Positions 49,327-62,167 of a stretch of DNA of 64,000 nt are shown piece after piece. How positions within the stretch are numbered: position 1 is the first letter of the stretch; each line of letters starts with the position of its first letter. The position numbers were made by a program, and so were the translations under genes. The stretch comes from Onchocerca lupi (lineage: Eukaryota; Nematoda; Chromadorea; Rhabditida; Onchocercidae), in the NCBI GenBank assembly GCA_028564675.1, contig JAOVVO010000209.1:50687-114686 (forward strand), given 5' to 3'. The notes under the pieces were generated by a model, which was not told the origin of the DNA, did no database searches, and saw nothing but the letters and a program-made list of their open reading frames with translations.

Positions 49327-50722
49327 TTATGGAAGATTTGTTCCACAAATTATTGCCATATTTTTTTCATAATCTTTTTCATTCTGAATATTTCGTATGT
49401 TATTGATTGTTTCTATTATTTTTCGAGCATCTTGTTCAATTTCATTAATTTTATCCTTGCCTTTAGCAAATTCTTCCGGGAATTGTTCATTTGTTTCATG
49501 AAGTTTTTTCAGGTATAGTTTGATATCATAAGCAAGTTTCGTAAGTTTTGATTGATTTTCAGATATATTATCCTGAAACAATAAAAAATAATTAAATGCA
49601 TTTCTCAGGAAAAATTTCATTGAAATTTTTTGAAAAAAAAAAACGAAATTTTGAAATGATTATATATGTTTATTTTCTTATATGATTAACAAAAAAAGTT
49701 GATGTGGTAATTTTTTATTTGTAAAATTTTTGAAAAGCATTATTAACCTTTCAATTTTTAGTAGTACGTTCTCCAAATATTTCAGTAATTCCATTTTATG
49801 TCTGTATTATTAAAAGATCCTTACTTTAAATTCTTAAATGTTGACAAAATTATCAAAAAATTTGTCATAAATTTAAAAAATCATAAGTTAAGGATGTCAT
49901 TAATATATTACGTGTCTTCTTTTATTTTTGAAAAAATCAATTCATTTTCTGTTTTAGAGCCATAAATTAATTTTAATTAATTTTTGAGGATGTTTTAATT
50001 ATGTGATTTAAAATTTATGTGATATATAAGATGACATTTTGATATCTGCTTTTTTCAAGAAATAATGGCTGATTAAACAATCATCTACAAATATCAAAAT
50101 ATCGATTACAGTTTTTAATTCGTTAGTAAATTTTATTAATGAGTAAAGAAAGAATTTTGTCAATGTTTAATTTAATCAACTGATAAATTCTCTTATCAAT
50201 TTCTTCCACAATTCTAACATTTATTTAAAAAAGTAACGTCAATTAAAGATTAATTAAAGCTGATACTAATTAGAAATTATCATTAGATGAATAAGAGATT
50301 CTTTTTATTTGTTCAGTTCTGTATGTATAATATTATTACTACGAATTATTATCATTATCAGTTATCAATCTGATAAGATAAAACATAACTATTGTTGCTA
50401 TAATCGATATTAAATTGATCATTTTTACTTCAATTTTAAATTCCATTAAATGATACGTTTACGAAAACAAATATTTGTAACAAAAATCATAAAAATTTTA
50501 ATTAATTAGAAATATCAGATATAGTAAGGTATTTTTGTGTATGATCTATTATTGTTGCAATATGCTGATTTGCAATTGTAATTCTAAATTTCTTTTTTTT
50601 CAAAAATAATTTTTTTTCCTAACTTTTTTTAAAATAAAATTTACCTGAATACTTGCTCCATTTATTCCTCCAACAAACCAATAGCAAAACATCAACATAC
50701 AAATTGTTCGAAAGCAATTCAT
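49327..50722 (-). CDS. Small secreted helical protein (107 residues)
   Basis: Two exons on the minus strand: 50722-50645 (26 codons, an exact signal peptide: MNCFRTICMLMFCYWFVGGI then NGASIQ) and 49572-49327 (81 codons plus stop). The GT-AG intron is 1072 bases and phase 0. The mature part is charged and predicted to be nearly all helical (NQSKLTKLAYDIKLYLKKLH, EFAKGKDKINEIEQDARKII), ending YEKNMAIICGTNLP. Hydrophobic residues recur at roughly 3-4 spacing, compatible with a coiled coil or small helical bundle. It has one cysteine in the mature chain. Size and style recall nematode secreted antigens such as the SXP/RAL-2 (DUF148) group, but I cannot see a diagnostic motif, so no family is assigned. 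Confidence 0.7.
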
Positions 50723-52729
50723 CTTCTTATCAATTCCAAATAAATTTCCCTTTTTTTTTTTTCTTTTTTTTTTGTGATTAGACTTTATATCTAAATAATT
50801 CTGATCATTTCTTATACAATTTCATACCATAGAAATAATTAATAAAATGTTCAGAATGTTATTAATTGATCAATTAAAGCTATAAATTATAAATTTTTCA
50901 TAAATAGCACGAAATTAAACGAATTAATTACTTGAAAAAAAAAATTGCAAAAAAAAAAGATTAATATAATAATTGGTTAATACAATGATAATAAATCAGA
51001 AAAAAAAAAGGATGAAAAAAGGAAACTTATGTAATTTTATAAAAATTAATATATAAATCATTTTTTGAATATTCTAGTAATGATGATATTACTGATCAAT
51101 TTGATTAAAAATATTAAAAATTAGAATATAATTTTATTAATCAATTATTGATCCAATGTTATAATTAATTTCATAATTTTAAGCAAAAATATTAAATATT
51201 AGATTGCTAAATATTAGCTATTTGAAAAAAAAAAAAAAGAAAAAAGATGCTGCGAAATGAATTACAATTCTATTTTGAATTTATATTTAAATTTAGGAAA
51301 ATTTTTAGAGAGTATAAAATGAGGTACTTATAATTTTTTAGCTAAAATTTTTTATAATCGTATATTTTTGAGAATGATTTTTAGCATAAAAATAAAATTA
51401 AAAAAAAAAAAGGTTATATTTTCTAAATAATAATTTTAAAAATAATAAATAAAGCTTGAATTTCGTAGTATTTTAATATTTCTAGCTTTGTAAACATCAT
51501 TTAACCATTATATATATATATATGTATATTTATTTATTTATTAATATAAATACATAAATATGCATATATAATACCGGATTACCGAATTATTTATGAAACA
51601 ATTTTTGAATTTCTTTTATTATTTACTAATTATGCAGGAATTTAACAGGTTATTTGTAATATTATGCGAAAATTATAACCCAACTAAAAATTGTAATCCA
51701 TCCATAAATAGTAGTAATTAAAGGTATTTTAATGTTTAATTATTATAAAACTATAATTGTAATCCATCCAACGAATAGCAATTTGTAAAGGATAATTTTT
51801 AAATTTTACAATTATTTCATTTCGCTATTTACATATTTATCAAAAATATGAATGAAAAATGAATAATGTAAAATTAAAATAATAAAAAAAAAGTTTAATA
51901 AAAAAAAATCAGATCAAATTGAAAAAAAAAAATTGAATTTTTTTGAGTTATATGCAAATATATATATATCAAACTTTATAAAGATCAATTTTTTTTTTCT
52001 TTTCAATTACATGAATTATTATTTATCATCATCCTAAATTTTCCATTTTTTTTCTTTTTTTTTTTTTTGGAAAATTTTTGCAAATTACTTTTATTTAATT
52101 AATTTGAAAAGGAAAAAATTTCATGAAATGCAACTTTTTAAATTCTTGCTCATTATTAATTGTAATTTAAAACTCATTTAATTCCCAATTTTGTTATTTG
52201 ATATTTGCAATAATTATGATTATCTTATTCAATGTGATAAGGTAAAGAAACGAATAAAATTGTGGAATACTTTTTTTTTTTTTTTTTGATAATAATCAAT
52301 TGATTAATTAATTATTTTAATTGCGTGAAAAAATTAAAGTGCCAAATTCTTTGATAAATTTGGATTAAATGATTTGTGATACACATAGAATGATATCAAA
52401 ATGTTGCTTTTAATATTATTTTTTAAATTTTAACATTTTAAGAAAGAAAAATTAGTTTTTCAATATATTTAAGTTTTTTTTTTTCCCGACATATATATTA
52501 TATTAATATTATTTTAATCGATTTTATTTGAGAATAATTGAAGTATTATCACCTGTTTTTATCATCTTTTGCAATTATCAGTGTATTGAAATTTTCATGA
52601 TATCAATTCAATAAACAAATTTCTTTTATTACTTAATAGTTGTTTCCATCAATTATTGTGATAGTAATATTTTTATATTTGAAGTTATTTACAAACAAAG
52701 AAAAAAATTAGTTTCACAAATTTGATTTT

Positions 52730-52765
<36 letters not shown>

Positions 52766-52785
52766 AGTTTCAAAAATTTGATTTT

Positions 52786-52818
<33 letters not shown>

Positions 52819-53439
52819 GAAAATTTAAATTTGACAAAACAATGAATTTCTTTTATTTTTTTATACAATTTGAAAGAAATAGCAATAAGCAGAAAGTTTT
52901 ATGATAGAATAAGAATGCAATAAAAATGCAAAAAAAAAAATAAAAAATTTTTTTTGATAAATTTTTCAGATATAATATTTACAATTTTTTTTATTCCATA
53001 AATTAATTATTACAATTTTGTAGTAATTTATTGATATAATCAATTGCATTTTTTTTTTTTTTTTAGATACTTTACATTTTGCATTTTTTTTTTTAAATTA
53101 TTTGCATTTTTTTTTTCAAAATTATTTAATGTGTAATTATAATTTTCATGATAAATTAATGATATAATTAATTATTTTGCAAAATCAATTATTATTGTTG
53201 TCTAATTGAATAAAATGAAATAAATTCGATCTAGTTTGTTATGTTTTTTTATGTTCTTTTTTTTTTTATTGAAATAATAAAAAATGAAATTATTTAAATA
53301 ATTGATTGAATGAATTATTGATGAAATGTGTGATAAAAAATTTAAAATATGAAAATTTTATGTTTCACTTATTTCTTTTTCTTTTTTTTTTTTTTTTTTT
53401 TTAAATAAAAAATTTGAATTAATAAATTTATAGTAAAAT
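50723..53439. other. 2.7 kb AT-rich intergenic region
   Basis: Consists of homopolymers, a TA dinucleotide run near 51508-51523 and the poly(A)-linked duplication at 52700-52817. No exon was recognised on either strand. Confidence 0.5.
52700..52817. repeat. Tandem duplication of a 56-base unit containing poly(A)
   Basis: TTAGTTTCACAAATTTGATT followed by TTATTT and 30 A (from 52708) recurs at 52764 as TTAGTTTCAAAAATTTGATT followed by TTATTT and 28 A. Two A-tracts of similar length and a nearly identical spacer indicate a recent duplication. Confidence 0.9.
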
Positions 53440-55127
53440 TTATCGAAGAATAAAATATGGTGAAAGTAATATTCCACATGATGATGCAATTATAAATATT
53501 GTAAAAACATAGAAACATAAACGATCAACAACAATTGCTGCAAATTTCCAATTGTTCGCTTTTGCATCATCTTTTTCCGCATCAATCATACGTTTAGTTA
53601 TCATCTAAAAATAAAAAAAAAAAAAAAAAAATTTCTGTTTTTTTCTTTTTTTAAATTTTACTTTCATGTTTTGTTTTTTTTTGTTTTCTAAAATTATTTT
53701 CAAAAAAACTTTAAATATATATATTTAAAAAATTTAACATTCTTGTTAATTTATAAAAATTTGAAAAAAAAAAAAATATTATTTTTTTTTACTTCATCTT
53801 ATAGCTCATATCTTCTAGCAATATTTTATTCTTTTTTTTCTTTTTTTTTTAAAATAAAAAAGATTTTTTTAAAATATAAGTTTATTTTAATTATTAGCTT
53901 AAATTTCGATCTTTAATTTTGATAATTTTGTTTATTATTTCTTTTTTTTTTTTTTTAAATGAGTAATCGGATGAAATAAAATAAATTATAATCTTTCATC
54001 AATCATATTTATTACGGTATGAATTAATTAACCTAATGTTGCTTAACATTTTCCTATTTCTTCCAACTTTTTTTCTTTCCTTTTTTTTTTGCAAAATTTT
54101 AATTTACCTTAAGTTCCTGATAGATTCGTTGTAAAATGAGCAAAGTAGCCTGTTGGCCAACATCAATGGATGGATTCGTTTGGCTTAATATAGGCCCATT
54201 AACTACCGTTGAAATTGGACTTTTACCATTTGAAATACCAGCCATATAATGATAAACCCTACAGTCAACATCTAACGAATTAGACCTAAATTATACCAAT
54301 ATATTAATGAATTTATCAATTTAATTAAACTTTTATGAAATAAATTTATACAAATTTAATTCTTCATTTCAAAATTTTCAAATTTCCATGTAAATTTTGA
54401 AAATAAATTGCAAAATTATATCAAAATTTTATAAATTTTAAAAAATGATTTATTTTTTATTTTTGTCTTTAATTCACTTTTCGTCCTTTTAAAATAGTTC
54501 CTTATTAAAAAAAGCAAGGAAATAATTAAAGAAAAAAAAGAAAGAAACTAATAAAATACAGACAAATAAATTTAAAATAAATCGAATAACAACTATAAAG
54601 CGCATGTATAAATAAATAATAAAAATAATAATAGACAGTAATAAACTTTATACAGTATAATCAGAGTACAATTTGATTACGGTAGAGCTTATACAGTATA
54701 ACTTGATTTACAAATTTTACATTATATATCGTAATTTTTTAATTTTTTTTATTTACCTCAAACTTGATTCAGCTTCTTTAATATTCCTTATAAGTGATTC
54801 ACTATGCGTTGTCGTTGGTTTTTTAAATGGAAATAATGCTGGCAATGTTTTCCATGATAAATTAACTCCTGGCCGATTTATTCGAAGTAGATACGGTAGC
54901 CAATACAGTAGTAATGTTTTAGTCTGATATTATTTAATTTATTTTTTTAAAGAGAAAAAAAAATTCCCTCCCACATTCTTTTCTTTTTTTTTTTTGATGT
55001 AAATTTTTTGCTTGTTTTTTGAAAAATTGAAAAAAAAAATCAATCGTTTATTTTCATTTCTTTTTTATTCGCTTCTTTAGTTATTTTGTATCTTTTTTTC
55101 ACGCAAAAATTTAATTTTCTTTTCTCG

Positions 55128-55172
<45 letters not shown>

Positions 55173-58100
55173 TAAGCACTAACCAAAGTACCCATTTCAT
55201 GTGTTTCAGATGTTCGATAATGCAAATTTAAGACATAGACGGTAAAAACTGTTGATGCCGTAACGACAATTAAGCAACAAGAAAAAAATATTCCTGAAAT
55301 TATCATGAATAGAAAATAAAAATTATACGTAAAATATTAAAAATGTGAAAAAAAAAATAAATATTAAATTTATAACAAAATTTCAATAATTTACATTTCA
55401 TTTAGTAAACGACGAAATATTCATTTAATATCAAAATGCTTTGATACGGATAAAATTTACATAAATTTATTTTTCAAAAAAGAAATGAAATTTTTAAGAA
55501 TTTAAAAAATTTCTATTTCAAATTATATTCCTAAATAGCATAACTTGATGAAAGAATTTATTTGATTGAAAGAGATTTTTTTATAGTTTTGTGCCAATAA
55601 AAAAACTGATTTAAAAAAAAAAATAATAAATTCTAATTGAAATAAAAAAAAAATGATTTCAATAAAAAAATAATTGTAAAAAAGATTAATCATTTAGGAG
55701 CAATGATAATATGATAAATCTTTTTTTTTTTTTGAACAATAACAGATAACAATCAGCTATTATTTTGTAGAAATAAATTGATCATGATCAAAGATTACTA
55801 ATTTTCATCAAATTATTTTCTTTAGCTTTAATTAGAAAAAAAAAAGATCTTGATATTTTACTTTTAATTTTAAAAATCTTAACGTAAATATTCTCTCTTT
55901 CATATCATTTATCACTATCATATCATATATTCCATCAAGAATTTATCATAAATCTATATCTATTTAATGTATTTCAATTAAAATTATTAAATATGTAAAA
56001 ATATTGAAATTTTCAACCTAAAAGTGGCACTGCTTCTGAGGTTGGCGGTGACATTTCGGATACAACACTAAGAAAGAAGCATATTGATAAGAGTACTGTA
56101 ATCTCTGCAAAAAAAAAAAAAAAAATTTCTTTTTTTTCTTTTTAACTTTTTTTTTCAAAAATTTTATTCTAATATTAATATAAAATTAGAATTTGTAAAA
56201 ATTTAATATTTCAATTTTTAATTATTTATATAATTACCAAAATTTATTTCAAATTTTAACAAATAATATTGAAAATTTACGTAAAGTGATCTTTTCACCA
56301 GCATCAGGTGGCAATGTAAAACCGAGTAATGTCATCATTGTTGTTAATATACATGGCATTATTAAATTGAAACCTTAAAAAAATTACGAATTTAATTAAA
56401 TTTCGTTGAAACCTAAAAAATTACAAATTTAATTAAATTTCGTTCACACCTAAAAAAATTACAAATTTAAATAATATCTTTAGAAATATGCCTTTTCTTT
56501 CTTCGCCAAAGTTTTATTTTCAGATAGCACTATGGATAATTTTTATATAATTTAAGATTTTGATATAATTTATTGGAAATCGTAAAATTTAAAATTTTTC
56601 AAGTTCAAATTATAATTTAAAATATAAAATAAGGAAAAAAAAAACCATAATATAATGCACGACGTCTTAGGTGTAAATAAAATTTGAGATCCGGATATGG
56701 TTCTGGACAACATTCATAAAATTTGACCGTTCTTGATACTGTAGTTACTGAAAGAATTACAAATAATCTGTGCTTTCCTTAAAAATTGATTGCGAAAAAT
56801 TGAACGAAAAAAAAAGGAAAATTATTTTTGAAAATTAAAATAATTGAAAAATTTGATTAAATTTAAAACAAAAAATTCATCATTTTTTAATTATTTTAAT
56901 TTTCTTTTTTCTCCTAATTTAATAAAATAAATATGATGATATTAATACTTACGAGGTAAAGACCATTCACCACTTGGCATATATTCCGAAATATCAAAAC
57001 CACCCTTTCCTGGTTGTAAATCTAATTTATCACCACCATATGTCCATGAACCAAACTGAAATTTACCCATAATTTTTATTTGAAAAATAATTTACTAAAA
57101 AATTAATATTTTTGATAAGTAATTAAAATAATTTAAAAAATTGCACATTAGAAATGATTCTATTCGTTATCTTTCTTTTATTAAAATTAGTTATTGAAAG
57201 AAAAAAAAAAAAAAAAAAAAACCTCTTTTACTTCACTTAGAAATCATTTTTTATCTCTCAATTTTAATAAAACTAAAATATTTTGTATAAATGTTTGCAA
57301 TCTTGACTTATTAACAAATCATGATATATTTGATATAAAGATAAAATTTTGAATTACAAATAAATCATAGTAATTGATAAAAGATTGATAATCTTGATTT
57401 GTAAACAGTAAACATGTATTATTTTTATTCAATGAATTATTAAAAGCAAAAACAAAAATGAAAAAATATTCGAAAGTTTTCTTAAATGATGATTTTTTGA
57501 TTGTTGATTTTTTTCACGATAAGCAATTCCTTCGTTTTCGTTGCCGAATATAAATAAGTTTATTAATACATGATAAATTATCCAAAAACATTTATATGCA
57601 TCTAATTGTAAATCTTAGTAAATACAAACTTGATAATTTAAACATTTAATTGGCAAAAAAAAAAAAAAAAAAAAGAAAGAAATGAAGAATTTAGCGGTCG
57701 CTTTTATTGATTTCTTGTTGAAAATTTCTTCTTAACATACGTAAAATTATGATAAATTAAGAACAAATGTTGATCAATTTCAAGGCAATAAATGATTGAT
57801 TATTTTGTTTTCATTGATAAATAATAGGTCCCTCTTAAACTAATAAATTCGTAATTTTAGGATGTCGCAAGTTGATTAATCTCAAAATAGTAAATAATAG
57901 ATTGAAAAATTTGAGGATAGCAAATGAATTTAAAGAAAAATTAAATTTAAGATAATAGATAATAGGTTGCCCTTAAAATAATGAGATAATCATTTTAGGA
58001 TTTTTCATTTCAGTATAATTAATTTTGAATAATTGAATAAGTAGGCTGATTAATTTTAAACAATTAATGAAGGGGCTAATTTAAAGATAGTTTTTTCATT

Positions 58101-61098
58101 TTTTTGAAAGAAAAAATTAAAAAGATGTCATCTCTGAATATACTATCGATTTTTACATTTAAAAATGTCAGCTTAATTGGAAATCAATTTTCCCGAGATT
58201 TAATTGACATGCAACATAATATGAGAATGAGTTCTTGAAAAAAAAAATTTAATTAATTTAAAAATTAACTTCTTGGCGAAGTTTCAAATAAAAAATTACA
58301 TTTTCTAACAATAAAATTATTCCATAATTCATCGTTTAAATGATTAGAAGTAAATTTGTAAATTTTCAACCAGCATATTGCTGTTAAAAATTATTGTAGA
58401 AAAATTTTTAAAAATGAAATCAAAAAATCAAAAGCTACCTAAAAATCAAAAATTACCTTGAAAAAGCATCGTTGCTCATCAAAAGGAAACCATTCGATGT
58501 TAATTTTACAACTAATTTTAAAAATAGCCGGTGGAATCCATGAAATATCACCCGTATTATAAACAATCATATTGGTCGGATATGTTGAATCAAAATTTGC
58601 ATCAACGCTATAAAATAATATTATTACTTTATTGATTTAACGCATTTAATAAAAAAAAAAAAAAAAAAAATGCAAAAAAAGATCATTTCAAATTAGATAA
58701 ACAATATGAATCAGTTTCAAGCAATTTTAAGCAAATTCCTATTTACAAAATAATAATTTTTTTTTTCAAATCAAAGTTTCAAAATATTTTTACTTCATTT
58801 TCGAAAATGTAGGAATCCATTGATCTGGAACCATCAATCAGAAAAATGATGTGATTAAAATTAAAGAAGAAAATTTAAAAAACTAAAGTATTGAAAAGGA
58901 ATAATAAGCTAAAATTTAAATTTCATCAAAAATTTTTTAAAAAATATTAAAAAAGAAAAAGAATTATTGCCTGAAATTATTGCATCTATGCTGTAGAATA
59001 ATATTTTTTTTTACTGATATAGCATATCTAATAAAAAAATTACAAATGAAATTTTAAAAAATTTGGAAAATAAAAGCAGTAAAGGAAAATAATTAGATAA
59101 AATTTAAATTTAATCAAAAATTTGCAAAAAAAATTTCTAAAAATACAAATAATATTATTTTCTGAAATTAGAGAAAGTATATAAATTTCACTGAAATAAT
59201 ATGAAATAATGAATCTAAACTACAAAAAATAACACATTTCATATATTGCTTGAAATAAAACAAAATAACTTAGCCATTTGATAAAAAGTTGAAAAGTTCA
59301 AAAAAAAAAAAAAAAAGGAAAATAGATAATTAAGTTATCTTCTGATATTTTATAATATCCAAGACTAATTAAAAGCATTTTAAATGATGATTTATATTAT
59401 GTGACTAATTTAATTAGTAAATATTAGTAATTTTATCGAAATTAGAAAAACAATGTCATATAACATGATATCATCACATAATACCATGTAATAACGTAAC
59501 TTAGAGCATAATTTATTAGCTTAATAATAAATGTAAAAATTATTGAATAAGATTTTCAAAAAAAAAAAAAAAAAATAAAACTTCGCGTCATTCTAATTTT
59601 TTAAATTTGCATAAGTTTGCTTTGTAATTCGCTAATTTAGTCCTATCATCTATCAATTAAAGGAATTATTTAACCTTATCAGCTATTGATTAGAGCAATC
59701 ATTCAATCTTATCAATTATTGATTACAGCAATTATTTAATGTATTAACAGTTATTAATGAGATCAATCATTTAATCTTATCAGTTATTAACTGGAGTAAT
59801 TATTATGCCTGTTATAAAGTAGAACATCTGGTTTCCAAATTTTACCAGCTGGAAAGCGGACATCCGTTATGTTTCCGTATTTAGCTTTATCCCATCTAAG
59901 TTTATAATCATTCCATGCCTGTAAATAAAAAGAAAAAAAAAAAGGAAAAACTGAAGAATATTAAAAATATGATATGATTTAACTGAATCATAATGCAATG
60001 ATATTAGGGCCATTTGAATTAACTATATAAATACAAAATCTTATTTTAGAATAATCAAAATTGTCGATGATTTTTCGCTTAAATTAATTAATTAATTAGA
60101 ATTTGTTTAATCTATTTGCTTAGCTCAGTTTAAACTTCTGATATATCATCCCAAAACTGTAACAGTATTAAAAAATTCAAATTAAACATTATATCACTAT
60201 TAATTATCATATGATAAAAGTATAACTTACAAAATCAAGCCATGCATTTACATAAACAATCTGATTCTTCTCGTCAACATCAATAATTTGTTGTAAGGAT
60301 ACTTTCAAATAAACCTGAGCAAAATTGACTCCTTTTTTTGACAACGAATGAGTTTATGATGATATTCATTAAATAAGTAAATAATTCATTAAAAGAAACA
60401 AACAGCTAATACAAAAAAGAAAAAAAAAAGGTTAAATATAAAATTTAGCACTTAATCTCGGTAAGCACCATTCAATATTTTATGATAATAGCTGGATTCG
60501 GCAAAGTTTCACGTAGCCGACCCAATTAATTCCGAAAGTTCTTAAACACGCGCCTTATCTATATAAAAAATATACGCGCCTATTCGAATGCAACGTTGCA
60601 TCAGAATTTCAAATCAATCGTGAAGAATTTTGAAACGTTACATAAAAATGAACAATGCAAAAAGTAGACGTGATTAATAAATTTAATCCGACTAATTATT
60701 ATCACACCTGTGAAAGGTAAAAGAAGTATGCATATCAATATAAAAATATGCGCCCATTCGAATGCAACGTTGCATTAAAATTTGAAATCAATTGGTAATG
60801 AACTTGCAACGTTGTGTGAAGAGTTAAAATGAACATTTACATTTTTATTTATATCGATAATATATGCTTATAAAATTAATTGCTATAAAGAATATTTTTT
60901 TAAATTTAAAAAATCAATAAAACTAACCACCACAGGTTCGGAATGATTTTGTACCGGACGCTCCAAATTATTGTAATTTTTCATTAAATCTTCATAAAGA
61001 CGACGTTCATGATAGCTACCAGTAATTAGTTGTAGAAATGCAAATAATGAGATCAAAAATAGGCACCGCACTAATGAATTGGTCCACGATTGTAACAT
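53440..61098 (-). CDS. acr-16: Nicotinic acetylcholine receptor alpha-type subunit, ACR-16 orthologue
   Basis: Twelve exons in transcription order: 61098-60928, 60314-60231, 59918-59809, 58607-58457, 57055-56953, 56747-56646, 56373-56281, 56104-56018, 55293-55184, 54923-54757, 54285-54108, 53604-53440; in frame, 506 residues (C. elegans ACR-16 is 498). After the signal peptide comes SYHERRLYEDLMKNYNNLER. The Cys-loop spans C155-C169 (13 residues between). The ligand-binding loops include WKPDVLLYNS, GSWTY and the vicinal pair C219-C220 in FYECCPEPY, which marks an alpha subunit. M1-M3 are near-identical to ACR-16 (MPCILTTMMTLLGFTLPPDA, then EKITLQITVLLSICFFLS), with M4 near the C-terminus. 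ACR-16 forms homomeric levamisole-insensitive, nicotine-sensitive channels in worm muscle. The third intron uses a GC donor. Introns carry several duplications and a mobile-element remnant. Confidence 0.96.
55128..55164. repeat. 37-base poly(A) tract next to an acr-16 donor
   Basis: An uninterrupted run of 37 A on the plus strand lies 19 bases from the edge of the acr-16 exon at 55184. In the transcript it would be poly(U) just downstream of the 5' splice site. Confidence 0.9.
56371..56470. repeat. Tandem repeat of about 36-39 bases abutting an acr-16 exon
   Basis: ACCTTAAAAAAATTACGAAT plus TTAATTAAATTTCGTT recurs at 56411 (ACCTAAAAAATTACAAATTT) and partly at 56447. The first copy contains the 3' splice site of the exon ending at 56373, so the polypyrimidine/AAG acceptor itself has been duplicated into the intron. 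Confidence 0.8.
58597..59190. repeat. Degenerate internal duplications within the third acr-16 intron
   Basis: The sequence at 58597-58650 (ATCAACGCTATAAAATAATA, then TTACTTTATTGATTTAACGC) resembles 58981-59035 (ATCTATGCTGTAGAATAATA, then TTACTGATATAGCATATC). A second pair, AAAATTTAAATTTCATCAAA at about 58912 and AAAATTTAAATTTAATCAAA at about 59100, is spaced about 189 bases apart. The copy at 58597 includes the acceptor and the first bases of an exon. Confidence 0.6.
59650..59806. repeat. 34-base minisatellite, about 4.7 degenerate copies, adjoining the GC donor
   Basis: Units of the form TTATTGATTASAGCAATYAT followed by TYAATCTTATCAG start near 59650, 59683, 59716, 59751 and 59784. The last partial copy ends at the splice donor of the acr-16 exon at 59809. 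Confidence 0.8.
60486..60830. mobile_element. Remnant of the same repeat family as the 44-46 kb element, inside acr-16 intron 1
   Basis: CCGAAAGTTCTTAAACACGC and GCCTTATCTATAT (60530-60562) correspond to the outer inverted-repeat block of the element at 44-46 kb. The block CGCGCCTATTCGAATGCAAC and GTTGCATCAGAATTTCAAAT (60575-60614) corresponds, inverted, to its inner block. The inner block recurs as a direct copy 174 bases on (60749-60795). Each copy carries the perfect 12-base palindrome TGCAACGTTGCA (60589-60600 and 60763-60774). No coding capacity. Confidence 0.7.
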
Positions 61099-62135
61099 CC
61101 GGTCAAATGGTTTTTTTTTTTTTTTTTTGTCTTGGTCACAGGATAATTAAATTAGCCGGAAACGGTATAGAAGAACAAAAATAACAGAATTAATCTGATG
61201 AATTGATTTTCGGGAATTTCCACTTTTCCTTTTTCGTAACTAAAAAAAAAAAATTATCTATGCATATCGTATTTTCGTAAATTTATAATCATTTTTATGC
61301 ACATAATATTTGACAATGAATGATTAAAATTAATTTCAATTGAATTAATATTTCAATATTTTCAAATTTACCAACATTCCTATTGAAATTTGTCGTTTTT
61401 TTGCTCTTTTCTTTATCAGTCAATCCTCTCTATTTATTTGTAACTGTAATTTTTGAAAATTTTCAAAAGATGAAAAAAAGAAAATAATTTAGTAAATTTC
61501 AATGAAATTCAAATTTTTTTTATAAAAATATTTATTATTATTTATACAAAGTTTATAATTTATTTCAAAAATATCCAGCTAATTCTTTTTTAATCATCTT
61601 ATCATATTAAAAATTAAAATTCACGAAATTGAAAATAAAGTTATGCTCACATTTCAATGATTACATTTCAATAATGTTTAAACTAAAATCGTTAAAAATT
61701 CAACAACAATTATAAATAATTCTAATGTTTGTGTCAGTTGGTGTTTTACACAGATTGGTAAGTGAAAAGTTATTTTTGAAAAATAATGAAATGTTTTTTT
61801 GCTTCTCAACTTTATTTATTTTCTATCGTTTCTTGTAAATAAATTAAAAAATAATGAAAGTTCAGGTAAGCAAAACTATTGCTTTCAATTATCATTTATC
61901 ATTAACATATATATATCATTATTTGATCATAATATTTAGAATTACATGTCAATTTACTAATTATCAATTTACTAATTATCTAATAGTTCTCCGGATGAAA
62001 GCTTTTACGACAACTGTTTGAAATACTTTCTTTTGATCAAACCGCCAACAAAATACATCAAGTTATTATTTTCAATTTCTAAATATTCCATGCAATCGAA
62101 AAAAAAAAAGCAAAAAATATTTATTTGACATATCT

Positions 62136-62167
<32 letters not shown>

